In this document: one piece after another, positions 26,295-35,205 of the stretch
Layout of the letters: the number at the start of each line of letters is the position of its first letter
How positions within the stretch are numbered: the first letter of the stretch is position 1
Assembly (NCBI GenBank): GCA_030695165.1
Contig: JAUYTH010000166.1
Location: 1 to 39,594 of the forward strand
Origin: Bacteroidales bacterium
GTDB taxonomy: Bacteria; Bacteroidota; Bacteroidia; Bacteroidales; UBA932
Reading direction: 5' to 3'
Length of the DNA: 39,594 bases
The notes under the pieces: model-generated
What the model was told of the DNA's origin: nothing
What the model saw: only the letters and a program-made list of their open reading frames with translations
Databases searched by the model: none
Program-made: the position numbers and the translations under genes

Positions 26295-27956
26295 TTAAAA
26301 TAGTCCGGAGATATTTCCGTCGTTATCGATGTCGATACGCTCCGATGATGGCTCCTCCGGAAGGCCAGGCATACGCATAATCTCCCCGGTTATTGGAACA
26401 AGAAATCCTGCCCCGGCTGCAATCTCGATATCTCTTACGGTGATGACAAAATCCTTTGGCCTTCCCAAAAGATCCGGATTGTCCGAGAGGGATTTCTGAG
26501 TCTTTGCCATACATATTGCAAGCCCTTCAAGCCCTAAGTTTGAGATCTTTGCAAGTGCACTTTTAGCTTTAGAGGTGTAGTCTACAGCCTCTGCTCCGTA
26601 AATTTTCTTGGCTATTGTCTCTATTTTCTGCTCTACACTGTCTGTCAGAGGGTATAAAGGGGCGAATAACGGACAGCACACCTTTGCAGCCTCAACCACC
26701 ATATGGGCCAGCTCCTCTGCTCCTGCGCCACCTTTTGCCCATACATCCACAACTGTAACAGGTATATCTTTACTCTTGCAAAAGTTAACTACAAAGTCAA
26801 TCTCCTCCTGAGTATCGGTTAAAAAACGGTTTACGGCAACCACCGGAGCCAGGCTGAATAGCCTGATGTTCTCTACGTGCTTCTCCAGATTCCCTATACC
26901 TTTTTTCAGAAACTCTACTCCCGGGTTTTTTATCTCCTTGAGCGGTTGTCCTCCGTGATATTTTAGTGCCCTTATTGTAGCAACCAAAACAGCACCGTTA
27001 GGTGAAAGCTTTGCACTTCGGCATTTGATATCAAGAAACTTCTCTGCACCAAGATCAAACCCGAAACCTGCCTCAGTTACAGTGTAATCTGTAAGAGACA
27101 TAGCGGTCTGCGTAGCAATAACTGAGTTTGTACCCTGAGCAATGTTTGCAAAAGGGCCACCGTGAATAATTGCGGGAGTCCCCTCTACAGTCTGTACCAG
27201 ATTAGGCTTTAGCGCATCTTTTAGAAGCGCAGCCATTGCTCCGTGAGCCTTTAAATCTCTGGCATAAATCGGTTTTTTGTCAAAGGTATAACCAATAAAA
27301 ATATTTCCCAGCCTTTGCTTCAGATCTTGCAAATCCTTTGATAGACATAATATTGCCATCACCTCCGAAGCGGCTGTGATGTCAAAACCAGTCTCCCTTG
27401 GAATACCGTGAGCAGTCCCGCCCAGACCTACGACAATAGATCTTAAAGACCGGTCATTCATATCCATAACCCTTTTCCAGGAGATGGTGCGAGGGTCAAG
27501 GTTAAGTGACCTGGTTTTACTTTGGATGTTATTGTCAATAATAGCTGCTAGCAGGTTGTGGGCCTTCTCAATTGCTGCAAAGTCACCGGTAAAATGGAGA
27601 TTGATATCCTCCATAGGAAGAACCTGAGAGTAGCCGCCTCCGGTTGCACCCCCTTTGATGCCAAATACAGGCCCAAGTGAAGGCTCGCGCAGAACGACTG
27701 CAGAGCGCATACCTATACGGTTAAGCGCCTGAGAAAGCCCGATGGAGACTGTTGTTTTTCCCTCTCCGGCAGGAGTTGGAGAGATTGCGGAGACAAGGAT
27801 AAGTTTCCCGAATTTTGATCTGTCAATATATTTTGGAGGGAGCTTTGCTTTGTATTTCCCATATAGTTCAAGATCTTCCGGATCGATTCCAAGCTTTTTG
27901 GCTATCTCACCTATAGGTTTCATCGTCACTTTGCGGGCAATTTCAAGATCGGTCAT
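26295..27956 (-). CDS. fhs: Formate--tetrahydrofolate ligase
   Basis: ISPTPAGEGKTTVSIGLSQAL, REPSLGPVFGIKGGATGGGYSQVLPMEDINLHFTGD, RMPGLPEEPSSERIDIDNDGNISGLF. Confidence 0.97.
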   Translation of the reverse strand: MTDLEIARKVTMKPIGEIAKKLGIDPEDLELYGKYKAKLPPKYIDRSKFGKLILVSAISPTPAGEGKTTVSIGLSQALNRIGMRSAVVLREPSLGPVFGIKGGATGGGYSQVLPMEDINLHFTGDFAAIEKAHNLLAAIIDNNIQSKTRSLNLDPRTISWKRVMDMNDRSLRSIVVGLGGTAHGIPRETGFDITAASEVMAILCLSKDLQDLKQRLGNIFIGYTFDKKPIYARDLKAHGAMAALLKDALKPNLVQTVEGTPAIIHGGPFANIAQGTNSVIATQTAMSLTDYTVTEAGFGFDLGAEKFLDIKCRSAKLSPNGAVLVATIRALKYHGGQPLKEIKNPGVEFLKKGIGNLEKHVENIRLFSLAPVVAVNRFLTDTQEEIDFVVNFCKSKDIPVTVVDVWAKGGAGAEELAHMVVEAAKVCCPLFAPLYPLTDSVEQKIETIAKKIYGAEAVDYTSKAKSALAKISNLGLEGLAICMAKTQKSLSDNPDLLGRPKDFVITVRDIEIAAGAGFLVPITGEIMRMPGLPEEPSSERIDIDNDGNISGLF

Positions 27957-28108
27957 AATCAGATAAGTTTTATTATAAATTGATACTATAATGCTACAAC
28001 AAACGAAATAAAATAAAGTTTTTCCTGCACTCTTATGGTTTTTACCAACTCCTTTGCTGCGAAATTAAAAAAATATTTTATACTAACTATAAAATTGGCA
28101 CTTATGAT

Positions 28109-28213
28109 ATGGCCTTAACCATTCGTTTAAGTGCAGGTAGGTTTGTCGCCCAAGAGGAAGTTGATAATGCGGTAGATGCAATATGGGATTTTGCCACTTT
28201 GAGAAGAAAAAAA
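28109..28213 (+). pseudogene. Remnant resembling the C-terminus of a NifS/IscS-type cysteine desulfurase
   Basis: ALTIRLSAGRFVAQEEVDNAVDAIWDFATLRRK resembles the family C-terminal motif (S)IRxSLGRFTTEEEIDxAI; no catalytic or PLP region upstream. Confidence 0.4.
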
Positions 28214-28238
28214 CTAAAATTGTGTCTATTTATTTTTA

Positions 28239-28277
28239 TTATCTTTGTTATGCCTGAAAAGTGCATAACAAAGATAA
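28239..28277. repeat. Perfect 15-bp inverted repeat with 9-nt spacer
   Basis: TTATCTTTGTTATGC (28239-28253) / CTGAAAAGT / GCATAACAAAGATAA (28263-28277). Confidence 0.95.
28240..28247 (+). promoter_or_regulatory. Candidate -7 element TATCTTTG upstream of ugd, inside the inverted repeat
   Basis: TAnnTTTG match; TTG at 28220-28222; ugd ATG at 28300. Confidence 0.4.
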
Positions 28278-28299
28278 CCCATCTAATACCCAGTGTTTT

Positions 28300-29625
28300 A
28301 TGAAAATTGCAATAGTTGGAACCGGATACGTAGGCTTGGTTACAGGAGCCTGTTTTGCCGAAATGGGACTCGAAGTCGTTTGTGTAGACATAGATAAAAA
28401 CAAGATTTCAAATCTTAAAGAGGGTATTATGCCCATATATGAACCGGGAATCAAAGAACTTGTAGATAAAAATGTAGCAGATGGGAGGCTATTTTTCTCC
28501 ACCAACCTTGAGGAGATTCTGGACGATGTCTCGGTTGTATTCAGCGCAGTAGGTACCCCACCGGATGAGGATGGCAGTGCAGATCTTAAATATGTTTTGG
28601 ATGTTGCAAGAACAGTGGGCAGGAATATGAAGGATTATGTTTTGCTGGTGACAAAGAGTACCGTGCCTGTTGGAACAGCGCCTAAAGTAAGGGCAGCGAT
28701 TGTGGAGGAGCTAAATAAAAGAGGGGTAAAGATTGAGTTTGATGTAGCCTCAAATCCTGAGTTTTTAAAGGAGGGTGCTGCAATAAAGGATTTTATGAGT
28801 CCGGACAGGGTTGTTGTAGGAGTAGAGAGTGAGAGAGCAAAATCTTTAATGGAGAAACTCTACAAACCATTTATGCTAAACGGATTCCCTATAATCTTTA
28901 TGGATGTTTCATCTGCAGAGATGACAAAATATGCAGCCAATGCAATGCTGGCAACCAGAATCAGCTTTATGAACGAAATAGCGGCACTTTGCGAAATAGC
29001 AGGAGCAAATGTAGATGAAGTTCGCAGAGGGATTGGAAGTGATAAAAGGATTGGTACTAGCTTCCTTTATGCCGGTGCCGGTTACGGTGGCTCTTGTTTC
29101 CCTAAAGATGTGCAGGCATTAATCCAGACAGGAAAGGAGTTGGGAGTGGAGATGAATGTTGTAAAAGCTGTAGAAGAGGTTAATGAAAGGCAAAAAGAGA
29201 TTGTATACAAAAAGTTAAAAAAGGCATTTAAAGGAGATCTTAAAGATAAGGTAGTGGCAATGTGGGGGCTCTCTTTTAAACCGGACACCGACGATATGCG
29301 TGAAGCGCCTTCAATAGTGGTTATCAATAAGCTTCTTGCAGAGGGCGCTTCTGTTAAGGTGTATGATCCGGTATCAATGGAGGAGGCCAGGCATAAACTT
29401 GGAGACTCCGTCACCTATTGCGAAAACATTTACTTCACTGTTAAGGATGCAGATGCAATTGTCCTTATGACAGAGTGGAAGCAATTCCGTCTGCCACACT
29501 GGTCACAGATAAAACTTACAATGAGAGGAAATATTGTTGTAGACGGAAGAAATATATATGATGCCAAAGAGCTCAAAGAGGAGGGATTTGAATGTATCTC
29601 AATCGGAAAAACTCATAAATTATGA
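28300..29625 (+). CDS. ugd: UDP-glucose 6-dehydrogenase
   Basis: [68 protein letters not shown]; start 28300 rather than 28261. Confidence 0.95.
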   Translation: MKIAIVGTGYVGLVTGACFAEMGLEVVCVDIDKNKISNLKEGIMPIYEPGIKELVDKNVADGRLFFSTNLEEILDDVSVVFSAVGTPPDEDGSADLKYVLDVARTVGRNMKDYVLLVTKSTVPVGTAPKVRAAIVEELNKRGVKIEFDVASNPEFLKEGAAIKDFMSPDRVVVGVESERAKSLMEKLYKPFMLNGFPIIFMDVSSAEMTKYAANAMLATRISFMNEIAALCEIAGANVDEVRRGIGSDKRIGTSFLYAGAGYGGSCFPKDVQALIQTGKELGVEMNVVKAVEEVNERQKEIVYKKLKKAFKGDLKDKVVAMWGLSFKPDTDDMREAPSIVVINKLLAEGASVKVYDPVSMEEARHKLGDSVTYCENIYFTVKDADAIVLMTEWKQFRLPHWSQIKLTMRGNIVVDGRNIYDAKELKEEGFECISIGKTHKL

Positions 29626-30554
29626 AAAGAGTATTGGTAACCGGAGGGGCCGGCTTTATTGGCTCACACCTATGTACCAGGCTGGTAAATGAGGGAAATG
29701 ATGTAATTTGCCTCGATAACTTCTTTACCGGAGCTAAGAGAAATGTAATGCATCTTATTGGAAATCCAAGGTTTGAACTTGTCAGGCACGATGTTATTAA
29801 CCCATTTCACGCAGAGGTAGATGAGATATACAATCTTGCTTGTCCTGCATCTCCGGTACATTACCAATACAATGCAATCAAGACCATAAAGACATCTGTG
29901 ATGGGTGCAATAAATATGCTTGGTCTGGCTAAGAGGGTTAATGCAAAAATTCTTCAGGCCTCTACCAGCGAAGTTTATGGAGACCCTATAGTACATCCTC
30001 AGAAGGAGAGTTACTGGGGAAATGTTAACCCGATAGGGATCAGATCCTGCTATGACGAAGGAAAAAGATGTGCCGAGTCACTTTTTATGGACTATCACAG
30101 GCAGAATGGGGTGAGAATAAAGATAATAAGAATTTTCAACACCTATGGCCCGAATATGCACCCAAACGACGGCAGGGTTGTCTCAAACTTCATTGTGCAG
30201 GCTTTGAACAATAGGGATATCACCCTTTATGGAGATGGTAGTCAAACCAGAAGTTTTCAATATGTAGATGATCTTGTAGAGGGTATGGCCAGACTTATGG
30301 CTACAGACGATTCTGTTATAGGGCCTGTAAACGTGGGCAATCCGAATGAATTTACTATAAAGGAGCTTGCAGAAAAAGTTGTAAAAATTACTGGCTCGTC
30401 ATCAAAATTTGTATATAGAGATTTACCCTCCGACGACCCTAAGCAAAGGCAGCCGGATATCTCTTATGCAAAGAAAATATTGGACTGGAAGCCCGTTGTT
30501 GAATTGAACGAAGGGCTAAAGTTGACTGTAGATTACTTCAGAAATTTAGATTAA
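29622..30554 (+). CDS. UDP-glucuronate decarboxylase (UDP-xylose synthase family SDR)
   Basis: [74 protein letters not shown]. Confidence 0.9.
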   Translation: MKRVLVTGGAGFIGSHLCTRLVNEGNDVICLDNFFTGAKRNVMHLIGNPRFELVRHDVINPFHAEVDEIYNLACPASPVHYQYNAIKTIKTSVMGAINMLGLAKRVNAKILQASTSEVYGDPIVHPQKESYWGNVNPIGIRSCYDEGKRCAESLFMDYHRQNGVRIKIIRIFNTYGPNMHPNDGRVVSNFIVQALNNRDITLYGDGSQTRSFQYVDDLVEGMARLMATDDSVIGPVNVGNPNEFTIKELAEKVVKITGSSSKFVYRDLPSDDPKQRQPDISYAKKILDWKPVVELNEGLKLTVDYFRNLD

Positions 30555-30561
30555 TAAGCAG

Positions 30562-31689
30562 ATGGATATCACTAATTCAGATTTTACAATACTTATCGTA
30601 GACGACGTTGACGCCAATGTGCTTCTTTTGAAGCTTCTAATATCTAAAGCCGGATACAAGACCCTTACGGCATACAATGGTAAAGAGGCTCTTGATATTA
30701 TAATTAAACAAAACCCGGACCTTATCCTTTTAGACATTATGATGCCTATTATGGACGGCCACGAGGTAGCCCGACAACTTAAGGAGATGCCGGATAAAGC
30801 CGAAATTCCAATAATTTTTCTCTCAGCATTAAACTCAACAGAAGATATTGTGCAGGGGTTTAAATTAGGAGCGGCAGACTATGTATCCAAACCCTTTAAC
30901 AAAGATGAACTTCTTACCAGGATTAATCACCAGATCTCCCTTATTCACGCAAAGAGAACAATCTCCAGCCAGACAGAGGAACTTAGACGCACAATTTTAG
31001 GGAGAGATAAGCTTTATTCCGTCATTGCGCACGATTTGCGCTCTCCTATTGCCTCAATCAGGATGGTGATGGAGGTACTTATCAACGGAATCCAGAAGGA
31101 GTCTCTGGACCCAGATATGTACGACCTTCTGATAATGGCAAACCGCCTCACTGACGACAGTTTTACACTTCTGGATAATCTGCTTAAATGGACAAAGAGC
31201 CAGACAGGGCGTCTGAGTACCGTTTATCAGGATGATGTTGATGTTATGAATCTGGTAAGAGGGGTTGTTGAGGTAATAAGAGGAGTCGCGAAACTAAAAA
31301 ACATTACCGTTAACCTGAGTGGTAGCACTTCAAGGATTGCCAGACTTGACATTGATATGGCTAAAACAGCTCTTCGAAATCTTCTTAGTAACGCTGTAAA
31401 ATTCAGTTACGACGGATCTGAGGTAGAGGTTGTGATTAAAGAGGAGGAGGATAAAGTTATAGTAGATGTGATAGACCAAGGTGCCGGAATCAATAAAGAG
31501 AAACAGAAACTGCTTTTTAAAGCAGATACGCACTTTACAAGTTTTGGTACAGGAAATGAAGAGGGGTCCGGGTTAGGGTTGCTCTTGTGCAACGAATTCG
31601 TGAAGAGAAATGGTGGGGAGCTTTGGTTTACTTCGGAGGAGGGAAAAGGCTCAGTATTTAGTTTTTATATCCCAACACCGAATAAATAG
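30562..31689 (+). CDS. Hybrid receiver-histidine kinase (N-terminal REC, HisKA, HATPase_c)
   Basis: LIVDDVDANVLLLKLL, DLILLDIMMPIMDG, SKPF; H-box VIAHDLRSPIASI; NLLSNAVKFSYDG, GSGLGLLLCNEFV. Confidence 0.93.
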   Translation: MDITNSDFTILIVDDVDANVLLLKLLISKAGYKTLTAYNGKEALDIIIKQNPDLILLDIMMPIMDGHEVARQLKEMPDKAEIPIIFLSALNSTEDIVQGFKLGAADYVSKPFNKDELLTRINHQISLIHAKRTISSQTEELRRTILGRDKLYSVIAHDLRSPIASIRMVMEVLINGIQKESLDPDMYDLLIMANRLTDDSFTLLDNLLKWTKSQTGRLSTVYQDDVDVMNLVRGVVEVIRGVAKLKNITVNLSGSTSRIARLDIDMAKTALRNLLSNAVKFSYDGSEVEVVIKEEEDKVIVDVIDQGAGINKEKQKLLFKADTHFTSFGTGNEEGSGLGLLLCNEFVKRNGGELWFTSEEGKGSVFSFYIPTPNK

Positions 31690-32695
31690 GTAAATGGTCG
31701 CTAAGGTCTGAGCGTTCGTTAAAATATGTAAGGGACTCCAGCTCTTTGCTGTGAAAAATATAATCTATCCTCAGAAGTCCCAGTGTTCTGAAAAATGTAC
31801 CTCCCATCTGGAATTTAGCTTTTTCGAAAGCGTCAATCAGGTTGTCTCCCTTCATTGTACTATAGACATAACTGTGCGGAGTGTCATTAAAGTCCCCACA
31901 TACTATAATGGGATATCTTGTAGTATCTATGAGGGCTCTCACAACCTTAACCTGATTTGCACGGCGAATAAAATTCTGCTCCATTTTTTTAAATACAGAT
32001 TTTAACCCTTGGCCGTAAGTTGAGTAGTAGCCTGTAGTCTGAAGGTGGTTGCAGATAAATCTAAGAGTATCTCCGTGTATGAAAATATCTGCCCATAAAG
32101 CACCGTTGCCGGTATTTTCAAAATCTATTCTCTCGCTCCTGATTATGGGGTGCTTGCTAAAAATGGCCATTCCGATGCGATCTTTATCAAGGGTTATTGA
32201 TGAGTAGGGTAGACAGTCGAACTCACCCCTAAGTTCATCAAGATTAAAGTAGACAGTTGGCTCAAACTCCTGCATTGCAAGAATATCAACCCCTTTATTT
32301 GCCATCTCCTTTGCAATTGCGGGGGCGTTTACTTCTTTTTTATAACTAAAGTAGTTGACATTGAATGTAGAAACTGTTACTGTCTTGCCGGAGAAATTGT
32401 TAAGGTCGTTATCACCGAAGTTTAGACCCACAATTGATGTAATAAACTTAAAATTTAAAACCAACGCTAAAACCGGAATAAAGGCCCAGATTTTTCTTCT
32501 TACCAGCCAGTAAACCAGCAGAGAGAAGTTAAAAAGAATTATAAGGGGTGAGAACATTACCGGATATTGGTGCCACACATAGATCTGTGGATCTATCCTG
32601 TCTGCAGAGGAGATTATAAAAGCTACTGCCAGAGATAACAGCCCTATAACTACAACCCAACCGTTAAAAAAAACTTTAACTGCCTTTACTCCCAT
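31658..32695 (-). CDS. Membrane-anchored endonuclease/exonuclease/phosphatase family protein
   Basis: N-terminal TM segments; FNVNYFSYKKE, ILAMQEF, ICNHLQTTGYYS, IIVCGDFNDTPHSYVY, DHLPIYSVL. Confidence 0.9.
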   Translation of the reverse strand: MGVKAVKVFFNGWVVVIGLLSLAVAFIISSADRIDPQIYVWHQYPVMFSPLIILFNFSLLVYWLVRRKIWAFIPVLALVLNFKFITSIVGLNFGDNDLNNFSGKTVTVSTFNVNYFSYKKEVNAPAIAKEMANKGVDILAMQEFEPTVYFNLDELRGEFDCLPYSSITLDKDRIGMAIFSKHPIIRSERIDFENTGNGALWADIFIHGDTLRFICNHLQTTGYYSTYGQGLKSVFKKMEQNFIRRANQVKVVRALIDTTRYPIIVCGDFNDTPHSYVYSTMKGDNLIDAFEKAKFQMGGTFFRTLGLLRIDYIFHSKELESLTYFNERSDLSDHLPIYSVLGYKN

Positions 32696-32887
32696 AATGG
32701 TTATAAATTGTAACTATTAATAATTGATGTAAAAATAGGCGTTTTATTTTCAAACTAAAACAATTATTTACCTTATGTTAATAAAAAAAATTTGGTTGTT
32801 AATAATTATCAAAAAGCAGGAATGTATTAAAATTTTATTATCCATACTTTTACAACTGAAAATTATTACTTTAACCATAAGAATGCC

Positions 32888-33253
32888 GTGAAAAAGAAAG
32901 TATTGATAGTGGATGACAAGCCCACAATAGCAAAAGTGATACAGGTCTACATATCAGAGACTTTTGAGTGCGTATATTTTGAGGATCCTATACGTGCCAT
33001 TGCTTGGCTTCAGGAGGGTAACCTTCCGGATCTTATAATTTCTGATATCAATATGCCGAATATGTCCGGTGTTGACTTTCTGGACTATGTAAAAAAGAAT
33101 GATCTTTTTAAGGCCATCCCTTTTGTGATTCTATCCAGCGAAGACAGTACTTCGCAAAAAATTGCACTTCTGGAGAGAGGTGCAGATGACTATATCTCCA
33201 AACCATTTAACCCTATGGAGTTGAAAGTAAGACTTAAAAAAATTGTATCTTGA
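32888..33253 (+). CDS. Stand-alone response regulator receiver protein (GTG start)
   Basis: VLIVDDKPTIAKV, DLIISDINMPNMSG, VILSSED, YISKPFNPMEL; no output domain. Confidence 0.92.
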   Translation: MKKKVLIVDDKPTIAKVIQVYISETFECVYFEDPIRAIAWLQEGNLPDLIISDINMPNMSGVDFLDYVKKNDLFKAIPFVILSSEDSTSQKIALLERGADDYISKPFNPMELKVRLKKIVS

Positions 33254-34413
33254 AAGTTTTCACAATATACGTGGGTAGAAGTGAGCCGATAATTTATCAC
33301 TTCCTATCCCTTTTAAAAAGGGAGTTAGTTGTAGCATCGGACCACGAAGAGGCAGAGAAAAAGATTCTTGAGAGGGAGGGAGATTGTGCAGTTATGATTC
33401 TGTTCGAAAAGGGGAGCCCAGAAATTGACGCTTTACGTATAGAATATCTGAAGAGTCGTTTCCCTAGTGCATATATAGTTCTGGTAACAGAGAATATAAA
33501 CAAGGACGAGATTTCTGCATATCAGAGGATGGGAATTAACGATACAATACCTCCGAACGTATCAGAAGAGAGACTTCGTAACGGATTGGATTTTGTATTC
33601 CGGAATCAGGCACTGATTGTTTCATCTTCAAGGGATATGCTGCCGCTGGGTAGCTATGTTTGCCCGCTGTGGAAAAGAGTCTTTGACATAATTTTCTCCC
33701 TTCTGGCGATAATAGTTTTATCGCCAATTTTAATAATTGTTGCCATAGCGATATCAATTGAGAGCAGAGGCCGTGTAGTTTACAAATCTAAAAGAGTGGG
33801 TAGCAACTATATTGTTTTTGATTTTTTGAAGTTTAGGTCTATGTATAAAGATGCAGACCAGAGACTTAAGGAGTTTATGAATATGAATCAGTACAAAGAG
33901 GTTGAGCAGGAGAGCTACTATAACTATAGTGATGAGGTTCTGATACCGGTTACCGGAGAGGGGTCCGGAGAGAACTTCTTTGTTTCGGACGATGATGTTG
34001 TTACTGAGGTCTCATTTTTGCGGGAGAAGAACTTAAAAGAGAGAAATAATTTTGTAAAATATGAGAACGATCCAAGGATTACAAAGGTTGGAAAATTCAT
34101 CAGAAAATATAGCATAGATGAACTTCCCCAACTTTTAAATATCCTTAAAGGCGATATGTCAATTGTGGGAAACCGCCCTTTGCCGCTCTATGAAGCAGAG
34201 AAACTTACTTCAGATCAATATATTGACAGATTTTTGGGGCCTAGCGGCCTTACAGGATTATGGCAGGTAGAGAAGAGGGGAGATGCCGGGAAACTCTCTC
34301 CGGAAGAGAGAAAACAGTTGGACATTTTTTATGTTAAAAACTACTCTTTCTGGATGGATATGAAAATTATTTTTAAGACGTTTACAGCTTTCATTCAGAA
34401 AGAGAATGTATAA
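33250..34413 (+). CDS. Sugar transferase (polyprenyl glycosylphosphotransferase) with N-terminal degenerate receiver-like domain (TTG start)
   Basis: C-terminal VCPLWKRVFDIIFSLLAIIVLSPILIIVAIAI, FLKFRSMYKDAD, IDELPQLLNILKGDMSIVGNRPLPLYEAE, SGLTGLWQVEKRGD; N-terminal about 125 aa with CheY-like alternation. Confidence 0.88.
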   Translation: MKVFTIYVGRSEPIIYHFLSLLKRELVVASDHEEAEKKILEREGDCAVMILFEKGSPEIDALRIEYLKSRFPSAYIVLVTENINKDEISAYQRMGINDTIPPNVSEERLRNGLDFVFRNQALIVSSSRDMLPLGSYVCPLWKRVFDIIFSLLAIIVLSPILIIVAIAISIESRGRVVYKSKRVGSNYIVFDFLKFRSMYKDADQRLKEFMNMNQYKEVEQESYYNYSDEVLIPVTGEGSGENFFVSDDDVVTEVSFLREKNLKERNNFVKYENDPRITKVGKFIRKYSIDELPQLLNILKGDMSIVGNRPLPLYEAEKLTSDQYIDRFLGPSGLTGLWQVEKRGDAGKLSPEERKQLDIFYVKNYSFWMDMKIIFKTFTAFIQKENV

Positions 34414-34430
34414 TAATGAGAATTACTGCT

Positions 34431-35153
34431 ATGAAGAGAATATTTTTAATTGCGATACTTATACTGGGGATTAACAGGGTAAATGCTCAGAACTCCGTTG
34501 AAGAGGAGTTTCTCTCTCTGACACTTCCTCCGCTAGAGACACTATTCGAAGGCATAAGAAACAGTCCAACGGTCCAGTTCTATAACTACAGAACAGAGGG
34601 TGAAGAGCTGATGCTCAAAACAGAGAGAAGGAGATGGCAGGAGTATATAAGTTTTTATGCATCATATCAGTATGGGGTAATGGCGATGAATGCATACTCT
34701 AATATAGGGCTTGATTACCCTATGATATATCAGTATTCCGGGAGTGCACAGATGTGGTATAGCGCAGGGGCAATGGTTAGAATTCCGCTGGATCAGCTAT
34801 TTGACAGAGGTAACAGAATAAGGAGGCAGCAGCTCAAAATTGAGGAGACGCGCACAGAGAGAGAGTTATGGTACGACGAGCAAAAACTGAGACTAATTGA
34901 ACTCTATACCAAAACACAAGAGATGTTGGGAAATTTAAATCAGGCAATTCAGATGTTCATACTTGCAGATGCTCAGTTTAAAATCGCAGAGAAAGAGTTT
35001 ATTTTGGGCGGCAGCAATAACCCGGGAGCACTGAGTAATGCAAAGGGGCAACAGGTTCAGGCCGTGTTGCAGTTGGAGAGGGTCAAATCCGAACTTAATT
35101 CCGCTATCCTAAAGATGGAGGTTATGTCCGGTACCAAAATAATCAACCGTTAG
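34431..35153 (+). CDS. Short TolC-like outer membrane/periplasmic protein
   Basis: Signal peptide (MKRIFLIAILILGINRVNAQ); long helical segments with one TolC-like repeat (GAMVRIPLDQLFDRGNRIRRQQLKIEETRTERE). Confidence 0.6.
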   Translation: MKRIFLIAILILGINRVNAQNSVEEEFLSLTLPPLETLFEGIRNSPTVQFYNYRTEGEELMLKTERRRWQEYISFYASYQYGVMAMNAYSNIGLDYPMIYQYSGSAQMWYSAGAMVRIPLDQLFDRGNRIRRQQLKIEETRTERELWYDEQKLRLIELYTKTQEMLGNLNQAIQMFILADAQFKIAEKEFILGGSNNPGALSNAKGQQVQAVLQLERVKSELNSAILKMEVMSGTKIINR

Positions 35154-35205
35154 GCAAGTTGCTTGCTAATAGATAGTAAGATATTATAACAAAAAAAAGA
35201 GAGTT

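Noticed and set aside
28239-28277. Inverted repeat interpreted as a rho-independent terminator
   Set aside because: No T-tract follows on the plus strand (CCCATCT), GC content of the stem is low, and no convincing gene ends immediately upstream on the plus strand.
28109-28303. 64-aa ORF treated as an intact gene
   Set aside because: Only the first about 33 residues look protein-like (cysteine desulfurase tail); the rest runs through the inverted repeat into the ugd start. Reported as a remnant instead.
35155-35172. GCAAG-TTG-CTTGC short hairpin after the TolC-like gene
   Set aside because: Only a 5-bp stem without a U-tract; likely chance.
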